Source: Pseudoduganella buxea (lineage in GTDB: Bacteria; Pseudomonadota; Gammaproteobacteria; Burkholderiales; Burkholderiaceae_D). Taken from it: 64,000 nt of DNA. Where the stretch lies: positions 1 through 64,000 of the forward strand of contig NZ_WNKZ01000001.1 of NCBI RefSeq assembly GCF_009720835.1, given 5' to 3'. Shown here piece after piece: positions 8,768-17,426 of this stretch (positions within the stretch are counted from its first letter, which is position 1; the number at the start of each line of letters is the position of its first letter). The position numbers and the translations under genes were made by a program. Under the pieces are notes generated by a model. That model did no database searches. It saw only the letters and a list, made by a program, of their open reading frames with translations, and was not told the origin of the DNA.

Positions 8768-9209
8768 AAAAAACCTTTCGAGAAATCTTTATTGATTTAA
8801 CGCATCAAACGCATGCCGCGTCAAAATGACAGGGAGCAACAATCCGAATTATTCTATCAGCAACTATCAAGTTGGCTACCTGTCATTTCTATTTGTTGTT
8901 TTTTTGAATACAGCTTGCCACGGCTGCCGATTTGTCCTCATTATGTGCGGTTGTGCGGGCGTGAATGCGCTCGAGTATGTGAGGTAAGTGCTTTATTTGG
9001 TGGAGGCACCGCCATTTGCGAAAACGGGCCGCCGCCAACGCTGTCGCCTCTCCATTTTGGGGGAGGCCCAAAAATCCTTGACTTTTCGATATTCGAAAAA
9101 GTACTATCGTCACGTTTCTTTTGTGTAGCAGCGCCTTACTGAATACCCGGCATCCGGGTAATGCGGATGTAATAATGCGAGAAGGATCGATGATGCGGGA
9201 GGAGCGATA
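8768..9209. promoter_or_regulatory. 440-bp divergent control region
   Basis: Non-coding, AT-richer region between the leftward DUF3224 gene and the rightward DUF1697 gene. No convincing ORF was seen. It must contain promoters for both halves of the cluster; one for the right-hand side is described separately. Confidence 0.6.
9078..9107 (+). promoter_or_regulatory. candidate promoter with an operator palindrome in the spacer
   Basis: TTGACT at 9078-9083 and TACTAT at 9102-9107 with an 18-base spacer resemble a sigma-70 promoter about 100 bases before the DUF1697 start. The spacer contains the inverted repeat TTTTCGA-TAT-TCGAAAA (9083-9099). A dyad between the -35 and -10 boxes is the classic position for a repressor or a MerR-type activator. 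Confidence 0.5.
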
Positions 9210-9746
9210 ATGCGCTATGCATGCATGCTGCGCGGAGTCAATGTCAGCGGGCAGCGCAAGCTGACGATGAAGGAGCTGGTCGCCTTCTGCACGCAAATTG
9301 GTTTTTCCAACGCCGAGAGTTATCTCCAGAGTGGGAATATCATCCTCGATTCGGATTTATCGGCGCACGAAGTGGAATCCAGGCTGGAACAGGGTATCTG
9401 CAGTCAATTCGGTTATGACGACGTGGATGTGCTGGCGTTGAATGCCCAGGAACTGGGCGCCGTCATTTCCAGCTTGCCGGCCGGATGGCAGGATTACGAC
9501 ACCTCGAAACTGCATTTCACTTTCGTGAAACGCGCGGCCGCTGCGCGATCGAAACCCGCAGGCAAGGATAATGATTTCGCCCCGGATGAATATATGCTGG
9601 GCCGCGATGTCGCTTACGTGCATTGCCCGAACGGTTATGGCCGAACCAAGCTCAATAACAGCTTCTTTGAACGGTTGTTGAACGCTCGTGCCACGACCCG
9701 CAACTGGAACACCACGCAAAAGCTGTACGAACTTGCCAGCGGCTAG
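9210..9746 (+). CDS. DUF1697 family protein
   Basis: A 178-residue protein with the hallmark DUF1697 start MRYACMLRGVNVSGQRKLTMKEL, then FSNAESYLQSGNIIL and a C-terminal GYGRTKLNNSFFERLLN followed by TTRNWNT. The family is widespread and uncharacterised; the RTKLNN...TRNW pattern is strongly conserved. GGAGGAG just before the ATG is a good ribosome site. It is the first gene of the rightward set, about 100 bases from the next start; a role in the cluster is not evident and it may simply be a neighbour. Confidence 0.85.
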   Translation: MRYACMLRGVNVSGQRKLTMKELVAFCTQIGFSNAESYLQSGNIILDSDLSAHEVESRLEQGICSQFGYDDVDVLALNAQELGAVISSLPAGWQDYDTSKLHFTFVKRAAAARSKPAGKDNDFAPDEYMLGRDVAYVHCPNGYGRTKLNNSFFERLLNARATTRNWNTTQKLYELASG

Positions 9747-9845
9747 CCGCGTTCCACCCAACCACCCGAGTTTCCCGATTTGCCGCTGCCCCGCTGGCGA
9801 CGCCCCTCTATCGCCCGGATTTTTCCCGTGATTTAAGGATATCGC

Positions 9846-10781
9846 ATGAATAAAGCACTGCAAGCCGAACTGCAAGGCGCCAACTGGTCGTTTGCCCCAC
9901 CCGCGCTGGCCCAACTGGCCGACCCTGCCAACGTACTGCACTCGCTGAACGCGGGGATGCTGATCCATCGCGTCGCGCAGGTGAACTACGATTACATGGC
10001 CGAAGCGCGCAGCTTCTCGCTGGACCTGCAGGGCTACATGAACGCCAAGCTCAATCCGGATGCGACCGTGTTGGTGTACGAAGAGATCCTCGGCAACCAG
10101 GGCCGCATGCACTGGCTGCTGCACATGAAGCACCCCAGCGACTATGGGCGCCTGCTCCACCTGGTCGACCACGACAAGGCGTTCCAGGACATCTACCAGG
10201 GTGACCGCCTGCCGCAACGGGGCGGCGGCAACTGGGAGCGCATCTTCCTGCAGGGCAGCTTCCGCGAAAAGGTCATGGTGCCGCAGCATGGCCTGGCCCG
10301 CGAAGCGCTCGACGAAATTCCGCCCGGTCATTTCCTGCCGCCGGCCCGACACCAGATTTCGGACGCCAACGTGCCCTTCCTGGATTCGGCCAACGCCGGC
10401 GCGATCGTGCTGCGCAGCTTCCAGGCACGCTACGAATCGCGCGACCTGGCCCGGTACTTCCTGAACGAGTGGCAAAGCCATGTCAACCAGCGCCTGCCGG
10501 GCGCCGTCACCAGCGCGCAGTTCGAGGAAATGTGGGGCCGGCAGGACCAGCTGCACCTGCTGATCCATCTGCGCAACCTGGACAGCTACGCCGCCCTGCG
10601 CCAGCTGGAATTGACCGATACCGGGCTGCACGCCCTGATGCAAAAGCCGCGCGTCAACCTGGCCGGCCAGGACCTTGCCTGGGGCGGCCTGTTCGAAACG
10701 GGCTCCGTGCACGACACCGTGCTGCTGCCGGTCGCACCAAAAACCCCAACCCCATCACTTTCACAGCAGGAGCAGGCATGA
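9846..10781 (+). CDS. uncharacterised protein with two similar halves (possibly DUF6039-like)
   Basis: A 311-residue soluble protein with no signal peptide. Residues about 40-115 and 180-255 show the same pattern: a strand ending in an aromatic or polar segment (LIHRVAQVNYDYM / IVLRSFQARYESR), a helix, then a strand with QGRMHWLLHMKHPSDYGRLLHL / QDQLHLLIHLRNLDSYAALRQL. The repeat resembles a tandem dimeric alpha/beta-barrel (NIPSNAP/ABM-like) fold, which is inference. AAGGAT precedes the start. The stop overlaps the DUF3224 start by four bases (ATGA), so the two are coupled. I suspect the uncharacterised DUF6039 family but cannot confirm it. Confidence 0.55.
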   Translation: MNKALQAELQGANWSFAPPALAQLADPANVLHSLNAGMLIHRVAQVNYDYMAEARSFSLDLQGYMNAKLNPDATVLVYEEILGNQGRMHWLLHMKHPSDYGRLLHLVDHDKAFQDIYQGDRLPQRGGGNWERIFLQGSFREKVMVPQHGLAREALDEIPPGHFLPPARHQISDANVPFLDSANAGAIVLRSFQARYESRDLARYFLNEWQSHVNQRLPGAVTSAQFEEMWGRQDQLHLLIHLRNLDSYAALRQLELTDTGLHALMQKPRVNLAGQDLAWGGLFETGSVHDTVLLPVAPKTPTPSLSQQEQA

Positions 10782-11170
10782 GTACGGTAATCAACAGCGC
10801 GTTCACGATCACGGCATGGGATGAGCAGGAAAACGGCGACTGGGAAGGCGGCAAGCTGACGCGCACCCTGGCGACGAAGGACTTCAAGGGCGAACTGGTC
10901 GGCACTGCCGTGCTGGAAGCGGTGATGCTGCGCCTGGACGGCGACAAGGGCGTCATGTCGTACGTCGGCGTGGAACGCATCTCGGCCCAGATCGGCGAGC
11001 GCAAAGGCACGTTCATCATGACGCACAACGCCCAGGCCGCGGGCCAGGAGCGCAAGGCCGACTGGAAGGTACTGCCCGGTTCCGGCACCGGCGACCTGGC
11101 CGGCATCTCGGGCCACGGCGTGATCACGCCGGACCACAACTTCATCCTCACCTGCGAATTCGCCGCTTAA
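10778..11170 (+). CDS. DUF3224 family protein (copy 2)
   Basis: A 130-residue protein with the family pattern: AFTITAWDEQENGDWEGGKLTR near the N-terminus, a central segment ending in MSYVGVERISAQIGERKGTF, and the closing VLPGSGTGDLAGISGHG. It overlaps the previous gene by four bases and is followed after three bases by the acyl ligase, so it belongs to a tight operon. The paralogue at 8363-8767 is quite divergent, meaning the pair is not a recent duplication. A small beta-barrel binding protein, or a cyclase-like role, is conceivable; nothing in the sequence fixes it. Confidence 0.82.
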   Translation: MSTVINSAFTITAWDEQENGDWEGGKLTRTLATKDFKGELVGTAVLEAVMLRLDGDKGVMSYVGVERISAQIGERKGTFIMTHNAQAAGQERKADWKVLPGSGTGDLAGISGHGVITPDHNFILTCEFAA

Positions 11171-11173
11171 GTC

Positions 11174-12784
11174 ATGGGCCCGCTCGATCCGATTCGCCGG
11201 CTTTACCGCAGCATGCGCGCCGGTCCTGCCGCCGCGCCGGACGTGTCAGCCCGCCAGGCGGCCATCGCCGTGGCGGCAGTGGAAGCACCCGCCGGCCCGG
11301 CCCCGGCAGCCGCGCCAGCCGGCTTGACCGTACCGCGGCTGCTTGACGCGCGCGCTGCCGCGATGCCGGACCACACACCGCTGGCCGTGCTGACCGAACC
11401 TGGACTGAGCTATGCGGACTGGCTGGCGAAATCGAGTGCGGCCGCCGCCGGACTTGCCGCCGCCGGTTGCGGCACCGGCACGCGCGTCGCGCTGCTGTAT
11501 GACGGCCTCGACTGGCTCGACTACGCCATCGCCTACATGGCGGTGCTGCGCTGTGGCGCCACCGTGCTGCACATGAATGCGCACATGGCGGATGCGGAAA
11601 TCCTGCGCCGCCTGGCCGAGTGCGAGTGCAGCTGGATCGTCCATTCGGCGTTCGTGGCCGCACCGGCCGGTTTCGCCGGCCGCGTGTCGACCGTGGCCGA
11701 CTTGGCGGCTCGCGCAACGGGGAACTTTGTCGCACCCGCCATCGCGGCGGACGCGATCGCCGAAATCCGCTACACGTCGGGCACGACGGGGTCGGCCAAA
11801 GGCTACCTCGTGTCACACGCCAACCTGACCTACGGCCGCACGCTCGACACGATGCAGGAACTGGCACGCGCCTCGCGCATGCTGGTGCCGATGACCCTGG
11901 GCAGTTCCACCAGCGCGACGATCCTGACGATTGCGGCGACTTCGGCCGTGCAAATGGTGCTGTGCTCGCCATTGGACATCGAACGCATGGGCGAGCTGAT
12001 CGAAAGCGAAAAGATCAGCGCGTTCATGCTGACGCCCCACATTGCCGGCGACGTTATCGAGAGCCGCCTGCATGAGCGCTATGACCTGTCGTCGGTCCGC
12101 CTGGTGGCATCGGCCTCATCCCTGTTGAGCCCACCGGTGGCCGAGGCGCTGCTGGCGATGATGCCGGGTGCGACCTTGCAGATTGCCTGCGCCCAGTCGG
12201 AAGCCAGCCCGGCACTGCTGACCCACACCTTCGACCCGGCCCGGCCGTTTTGCGTGGGCAAGCCAAGTCCGGCCACGGAAGCATGCATCGTCGGTGCGGA
12301 CAATGCCGAACTGCCGCGCGGCCAGATCGGCGAACTGTGGCTGCGTACCCCGGCGCCGAAGCGCCTCTTCCTGGCCGCGCCTGCCGTCAATGCCCAGCTG
12401 CTGGAGGACGGCTGGTACCGTACCGGCGACCTGGCGCGAATGAACGAGGACGGCTCCGTGGAGTTCTTCGACCGCCGCGTCGACGCGCTGACGCGGGACG
12501 GCCACCTGATTTCGTCCATCCACATGGAATCGTCGTTCCGCCGCCAGCCCGGCGTGCGCGACGCAGCCATCGTGGCCGTGCCGGGCCGCGACGGTGCCGG
12601 CCGCATCGTCGCCTTCGTCGTGCTGCGCGATCCCAACGGCTTGCCGGCCCTGCGCGACAGCCTGCGCGAGGCACTGCCGCCGCAGCATTATCCCGACGCG
12701 TTTATCGCCGTGTCGGCACTACCCCGTACGCAGAATGGCAAGGTCCTGAAACGGCAGTTGCGCCTGCATTCGGGGATTCGCTGA
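11174..12784 (+). CDS. AMP-forming acyl-CoA/acyl-ACP ligase
   Basis: A 536-residue ANL-superfamily adenylating enzyme that activates a carboxylic acid with ATP for transfer to CoA or a carrier protein. It has the P-loop YTSGTTGSAKG near residue 199, a YRTGDLARM motif near residue 416 and a C-terminal RTQNGKVLKRQ with the catalytic Lys. About 45 N-terminal residues are Ala/Pro-rich, a possible linker. No carrier-protein domain is fused to it. In this setting it likely supplies a starter unit or activates an acid used in tailoring; the substrate is unknown. It is three bases after the DUF3224 gene. Confidence 0.88.
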   Translation: MGPLDPIRRLYRSMRAGPAAAPDVSARQAAIAVAAVEAPAGPAPAAAPAGLTVPRLLDARAAAMPDHTPLAVLTEPGLSYADWLAKSSAAAAGLAAAGCGTGTRVALLYDGLDWLDYAIAYMAVLRCGATVLHMNAHMADAEILRRLAECECSWIVHSAFVAAPAGFAGRVSTVADLAARATGNFVAPAIAADAIAEIRYTSGTTGSAKGYLVSHANLTYGRTLDTMQELARASRMLVPMTLGSSTSATILTIAATSAVQMVLCSPLDIERMGELIESEKISAFMLTPHIAGDVIESRLHERYDLSSVRLVASASSLLSPPVAEALLAMMPGATLQIACAQSEASPALLTHTFDPARPFCVGKPSPATEACIVGADNAELPRGQIGELWLRTPAPKRLFLAAPAVNAQLLEDGWYRTGDLARMNEDGSVEFFDRRVDALTRDGHLISSIHMESSFRRQPGVRDAAIVAVPGRDGAGRIVAFVVLRDPNGLPALRDSLREALPPQHYPDAFIAVSALPRTQNGKVLKRQLRLHSGIR

Positions 12785-12815
12785 CACTCTTTCGAACAAT
12801 CAACCTCACCGAGCC

Positions 12816-14015
12816 ATGACATCCGAGACTTATGACCTGATCGTGGTGGGCGCGCGCGTGGCCGGGTCGTCGGCCGCGCTGCTGGCCGCGCGCGCCGGAC
12901 TGAAGGTATTGCTGGTCGACCGGGCCGCCTTTCCGTCCGACACCCTGTCGACGAACTACATTCACCAGCCGGGCTGCGCGCGGCTGGCGCGCTGGGGTGT
13001 GCTCGATCGTGTCATTGCCTCGGGAGCGCCCGCGATCGCGCGAACCCGCTTCCAGGCCGAAGACATCGTCGTATGCGGCGGCATCAGCCCGGACTACGTC
13101 CAGCGCGAGGCCTACGCGCCGCGCCGTTTCGTGCTCGATCCGATCCTGCTGGAGGCCGCGCGCGAAGCAGGCGCCGAAGTACGGCAGAATTGCACCGTCC
13201 TGCAACTGATCGAACAGGACGGGCGGTGCAAGGGCGTGGTGCTGCGCGATCGCGACGGCGCCACGCGCGAGGAGCGGGCCAGGCTCGTGGTCGGTGCCGA
13301 TGGGATGCGTTCCACCGTCGCCCGCCTGGCCGGCGCGGAAATCACCGTCGAACATCCCACGCTGACGTGTGCCTACTACAGCTTCTGGGAAGGCATGGCG
13401 CCCGACTACGAGCTCTACGAAGGCGACGACCTGTGGGTCGGTGCCGTGCCGACCAATGACGCCGTCCTTGTCGCGACCTATTTCCGGCAGGAGGAATTTG
13501 CCCGCATCCGCGCCGGGGCGATGGACGCCCACCTGCTGGCGGTGCAAACCTGCGCGCCCGCGCTGGCCGCCCGCATGCGCTCTTGCCGGCAGGCAGGGAA
13601 ATTGTGGGGTACGGGCGAGCAGCGCAACTTCTTCCGCCGCGCCAGCGGACCGGGCTGGGCACTGATCGGCGACGCGGGCCATCACAAGGATTCCATCAGC
13701 GCGCGCGGCATCACCGATGCCCTGATCCAGGCCGAACTGCTGGTCGCCAAGATCGGCCGGCACATCGATTCGGACCAGGCACTGGACGCGGCGCTTGCCG
13801 GATTCGGCGCCGACCGCGACAGCCTGATGATGCCCGGCTACCTGGCCACGCTGGCCGTGGCCACGTCGTCCACGAAAGCGGGACGGCTGAACCTGCTGCG
13901 ACAGGTGGCGCGCACACCGCAGGCGACCCATCTTTACTTCGATGTCGTGGCCGGCATCCGCGCCGGGACCGACCTGCAGGCCCTGCTGCAACGCGAACTG
14001 GCCCGCGCCGCCTGA
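12816..14015 (+). CDS. FAD-dependent oxidoreductase / monooxygenase
   Basis: A 399-residue flavoprotein of the PHBH/geranylgeranyl-reductase-like group. The dinucleotide-binding motif is VVGARVAGSSAALLAAR (residues about 10-26), a GADGMRS motif follows at about residue 159, and the second FAD motif is GDAGHHKDS (residues about 284-292). No signal peptide or membrane segment. It comes 31 bases after the acyl ligase and likely performs an oxidative tailoring step (hydroxylation, epoxidation or desaturation). GDAGHHKDS deviates from the usual GDAAH, which may be useful for subfamily assignment. It is the last gene that fits the cluster before uvrA. Confidence 0.85.
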   Translation: MTSETYDLIVVGARVAGSSAALLAARAGLKVLLVDRAAFPSDTLSTNYIHQPGCARLARWGVLDRVIASGAPAIARTRFQAEDIVVCGGISPDYVQREAYAPRRFVLDPILLEAAREAGAEVRQNCTVLQLIEQDGRCKGVVLRDRDGATREERARLVVGADGMRSTVARLAGAEITVEHPTLTCAYYSFWEGMAPDYELYEGDDLWVGAVPTNDAVLVATYFRQEEFARIRAGAMDAHLLAVQTCAPALAARMRSCRQAGKLWGTGEQRNFFRRASGPGWALIGDAGHHKDSISARGITDALIQAELLVAKIGRHIDSDQALDAALAGFGADRDSLMMPGYLATLAVATSSTKAGRLNLLRQVARTPQATHLYFDVVAGIRAGTDLQALLQRELARAA

Positions 14016-14082
14016 GCCCCAGGCCGTGGCGCCACGGCGCCATGGCCGCGGCAGCCCCCGTGCCGTGCCACCCGACCGACCC

Positions 14083-14108
14083 GAATACTGGTATTATGTA
14101 CAGTATTC
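14083..14108. promoter_or_regulatory. LexA (SOS) box upstream of uvrA
   Basis: GAATACTG-N10-CAGTATTC, with 8-bp perfect arms and an AT-rich centre GTATTATGTA, matches the E. coli-type SOS box TACTG(TA)5CAGTA. It lies about 255 bases before uvrA, leaving a long leader. The dinB gene has a matching site. Confidence 0.8.
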
Positions 14109-14363
14109 GCGGGTCATGCCCTGTCTTGCCGAAATGCGCCGACGATGCCTTGAAATTGCGGCAGTTGGCATCAGTTGGAGGGATCGGGCGGCCGCCATGG
14201 GTCATGGCGGCACCACTTGTCGGAATCGAAACGCCGCCGTTCACGCACTGTATCCGACAGCATCGTTGTCCGAACCCCGCTATAGTTGCAGTCCGGCCGG
14301 CCCCGCCATCGTGGCATTGCTGGTTTTCTGGCTGACCCTCAGGATTACTCAAGGCACACATAC

Positions 14364-17240
14364 ATGGAAGAAATCCGCATCCGCGGCGCGCGTACGCATA
14401 ATCTGAAGAACATCAATCTCGATCTGCCGCGCAACAAGCTCATCGTCATCACGGGCCTGTCCGGCTCGGGCAAGTCCTCGCTGGCGTTCGACACGCTGTA
14501 CGCGGAAGGCCAGCGCCGCTATGTCGAGTCGCTGTCGGCTTACGCGCGCCAGTTCCTGCAGCTGATGGAAAAGCCGGATGTGGACCTGATCGAAGGTCTG
14601 TCCCCGGCCATTTCGATCGAGCAGAAGGCAACGTCGCACAATCCCCGCTCGACCGTCGGCACCGTCACCGAAATCCACGATTACCTGCGCCTGCTGTATG
14701 CCCGCGTCGGCACGCCGTATTGCATCAACCACCCGGACCATGCGCTGTCGGCGCAGTCCGTGTCGCAGATGGTCGATGCCGTGCTGGCCATGCCCGAAGG
14801 CACCAAGCTGATGATCATGGCGCCCGTCGTGGCCAACCGCAAGGGCGAGCACGTCGACCTGTTCGAAGGCATGCAGGCCCAGGGCTTCGTGCGCTTTCGC
14901 GTGCAGAGCGGCACGCACGACGCCAGGATCTACGAAGTGGACGACCTGCCGAAGCTGAAGAAGACGGAAAAGCACACGATCGACGTCGTCATCGACCGCA
15001 TCAAGGTCACTCCCGACCTGAAGCAGCGCCTGGCCGAAAGCTTCGAGACGGCGCTGCGGCTGGCCGACGGCCGCGCCGTGGCCTATGAGATGGACACCGG
15101 TGTCGAGCACGTGTACTCGAACAAGTTCGCCTGCACGTCCTGCGGCTATTCGCTGCAGGAGCTGGAGCCGCGGCTGTTCTCGTTCAACAACCCGATGGGC
15201 GCCTGCCCCGAATGCGATGGCCTGGGCCATATCGAGTTCTTCGATCCGAAGCGCATCGTCGCCTTCCCCAACCTGTCGCTGGCCTCCGGTGCCGTGAAGG
15301 GCTGGGACCGGCGCAACCAGTTCTACTACCAGATGCTGTCCAGCCTGGCGAGCCATTACGAGTTCGACCTGGACAAGCCGTTCGACCAGCTGTCGGCCTC
15401 GGCGCAGAACGTGGTGCTGCACGGCTCGGGCAAGAACAGCGTGCCGTTCACCTATGTCAACGAGCGCGGTCGCACCATCGTCAAGGAGCACACCTTCGAA
15501 GGCGTCGTGAACAACCTGGCGCGGCGCTACCGGGAAACCGACTCGATGGCGGTGAAGGAAGAGCTGGCGAAGTTCATCAACGAGAAGAAGTGCCCCACCT
15601 GCGCAGGCGCGCGCCTGCGCGTGGAAGCGCGCCACGTCAAGGTCGGCACGGGCAAGCAGGAAAAGGCCATCTACGAGATCGCCGAGAAGCCCCTGCGCGA
15701 TACGCTGTCCTTCTTCGAGCAGCTGAAACTGAAGGGCGCCAAGCGCGACATCGCCGACCGCATCGTCAAGGAAATCGTGTCGCGCCTGACCTTCCTGAAC
15801 AACGTCGGCCTCGATTACCTGTCGCTGGACCGCTCCGCCGACACGCTTTCCGGTGGCGAGGCGCAGCGTATCCGCCTGGCCTCGCAGATCGGTTCCGGCC
15901 TGACGGGCGTCATGTACGTGCTGGACGAGCCGTCGATCGGCCTGCACCAGCGCGACAACGACCGCCTGATCGACACCTTGAAACACCTGCGCGACATCGG
16001 CAACAGCGTGCTGGTGGTGGAGCACGATGAAGACGCGATCCGCACCGCCGACTACATCGTCGACATGGGCAAGGGCGCCGGCGTGCACGGCGGCGACGTC
16101 ATCGCGGCCGGTTCGCTGAAGGACATCCTGAAGAACAAGGAATCGCTGACGGCCCAGTACCTGAACGGCTCCTTGAAGATCGAGGTGCCGAAGAAGCGCC
16201 ACCAGGCCGACCCGAACCGCCAGCTGGTGATCACGGGCGCCACCGGCAACAACCTGAAGAACCAGACCCTGACGGTGCCCGTCGGCCTGCTGACGTGCGT
16301 GACGGGCGTTTCCGGTTCCGGCAAGTCGACCCTGGTCAACGACACCTTGTACCCTGCCCTGTCGCGCCACCTGTACGGCTCGCAGACGGAACCGGCGCCG
16401 CACGACGCCATCAGCGGCCTGGAACACTTCGACAAGGTCATCGCCGTCGACCAGGCGCCGATCGGGCGCACGCCGCGCTCGAACCCGGCCACCTACACGG
16501 GCGTGTTCACGCCCATCCGCGACCTGTTCTCGACGGTGCCGACGGCGAAGGAACGGGGCTACAGCGCCGGACGCTTCTCGTTCAACGTCAAGGGCGGCCG
16601 CTGCGAAGCCTGCCAGGGCGACGGCGTACTGAAGGTGGAAATGCACTTCCTGCCGGACGTGTACGTGCCGTGCGACGTCTGCCACGGCAAGCGCTACAAC
16701 CGCGAAACCCTGGAAGTGCACTACAAGGGCAAGAGCATCACGGAAGTGCTGAACATGACGGTGGAAGACGCCCACGAGTTCTTCAAGCCCGTGCCGACGA
16801 TTGCGCGCAAGCTGCAGACCTTGCTGGACGTGGGCCTGGGCTACATCAAGCTGGGCCAGAGCGCCACTACCCTGTCCGGCGGCGAAGCGCAGCGCGTCAA
16901 GCTGTCGCTGGAACTGTCCAAGCGCGACACGGGCCGCACCCTGTATATCCTGGATGAGCCCACCACCGGCCTGCACTTCCACGATATCGACCTGCTGCTG
17001 AAGGTGATCCACCGCCTGCGCGACCAGGGCAACACGCTCGTCATCATCGAGCACAACCTGGACGTCATCAAGACGGCCGACTGGCTGGTCGACCTGGGTC
17101 CCGAAGGGGGCGCCGGCGGCGGCCGCATCATCGCCACCGGCACGCCGGAGGACGTGGCGAAGAACCCGGAAAGCGTCACCGGCAAGTACCTGGTGCCGCT
17201 GCTGGCGCCGCCTTCGAAGAAGAAGCAGGCCGCCGCGTAA
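14364..17240 (+). CDS. uvrA: excinuclease ABC subunit A
   Basis: A 958-residue UvrA, the damage-sensing ATPase dimer of nucleotide excision repair. It has two ABC modules: Walker [10 protein letters not shown] near residue 35 and GVSGSGKST near residue 650, and signatures [13 protein letters not shown] and [13 protein letters not shown]. Zinc-binding Cys pairs are seen as CTSC...CPEC and CEAC...CDVC. Length is normal, with a short Lys/Ala tail. The start at 14364 ([14 protein letters not shown]) is the conserved one; a longer in-frame start is rejected. The LexA box at 14083-14108 indicates DNA-damage induction. It follows the biosynthetic genes in the same direction but with a 350-bp gap, so it marks the cluster edge. 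Confidence 0.98.
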   Translation: MEEIRIRGARTHNLKNINLDLPRNKLIVITGLSGSGKSSLAFDTLYAEGQRRYVESLSAYARQFLQLMEKPDVDLIEGLSPAISIEQKATSHNPRSTVGTVTEIHDYLRLLYARVGTPYCINHPDHALSAQSVSQMVDAVLAMPEGTKLMIMAPVVANRKGEHVDLFEGMQAQGFVRFRVQSGTHDARIYEVDDLPKLKKTEKHTIDVVIDRIKVTPDLKQRLAESFETALRLADGRAVAYEMDTGVEHVYSNKFACTSCGYSLQELEPRLFSFNNPMGACPECDGLGHIEFFDPKRIVAFPNLSLASGAVKGWDRRNQFYYQMLSSLASHYEFDLDKPFDQLSASAQNVVLHGSGKNSVPFTYVNERGRTIVKEHTFEGVVNNLARRYRETDSMAVKEELAKFINEKKCPTCAGARLRVEARHVKVGTGKQEKAIYEIAEKPLRDTLSFFEQLKLKGAKRDIADRIVKEIVSRLTFLNNVGLDYLSLDRSADTLSGGEAQRIRLASQIGSGLTGVMYVLDEPSIGLHQRDNDRLIDTLKHLRDIGNSVLVVEHDEDAIRTADYIVDMGKGAGVHGGDVIAAGSLKDILKNKESLTAQYLNGSLKIEVPKKRHQADPNRQLVITGATGNNLKNQTLTVPVGLLTCVTGVSGSGKSTLVNDTLYPALSRHLYGSQTEPAPHDAISGLEHFDKVIAVDQAPIGRTPRSNPATYTGVFTPIRDLFSTVPTAKERGYSAGRFSFNVKGGRCEACQGDGVLKVEMHFLPDVYVPCDVCHGKRYNRETLEVHYKGKSITEVLNMTVEDAHEFFKPVPTIARKLQTLLDVGLGYIKLGQSATTLSGGEAQRVKLSLELSKRDTGRTLYILDEPTTGLHFHDIDLLLKVIHRLRDQGNTLVIIEHNLDVIKTADWLVDLGPEGGAGGGRIIATGTPEDVAKNPESVTGKYLVPLLAPPSKKKQAAA

Positions 17241-17264
17241 GACCCCTCACGGCAGCAGGCCAAT

Positions 17265-17292
17265 CGATGCCGGCATGGGAATGTCGGCATCG
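17265..17292 (+). terminator. stem-loop after uvrA
   Basis: Inverted repeat CGATGCCG / CGGCATCG (8 bp, 12-base loop) 25 bases beyond the uvrA stop. There is no T-tract, so it is a weak terminator candidate. Confidence 0.3.
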
Positions 17293-17426
17293 CTTACATG
17301 GGCCGCGCCGGCCCGCGTCGATGTCCCCGCCCGGCTGGTTCCAGCCCCTTCAAGCTCCTCGGTACGGTTATTGCAGAACCGGTTCCATGATGGCCACTCC
17401 GGTCATCGCGGAACGAGGAGGTTCGA

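Noticed and set aside
14247..14262. CTGTATCCGACAG as a second LexA box before uvrA
   Set aside because: The spacing between CTG and CAG is 7, not the required 10 bases.
14349..17054. 901-codon open frame antisense to uvrA
   Set aside because: High-GC codon bias in uvrA produces a long open complementary frame; its translation is Val/Gln/His-rich without domains, and uvrA itself is unambiguous.
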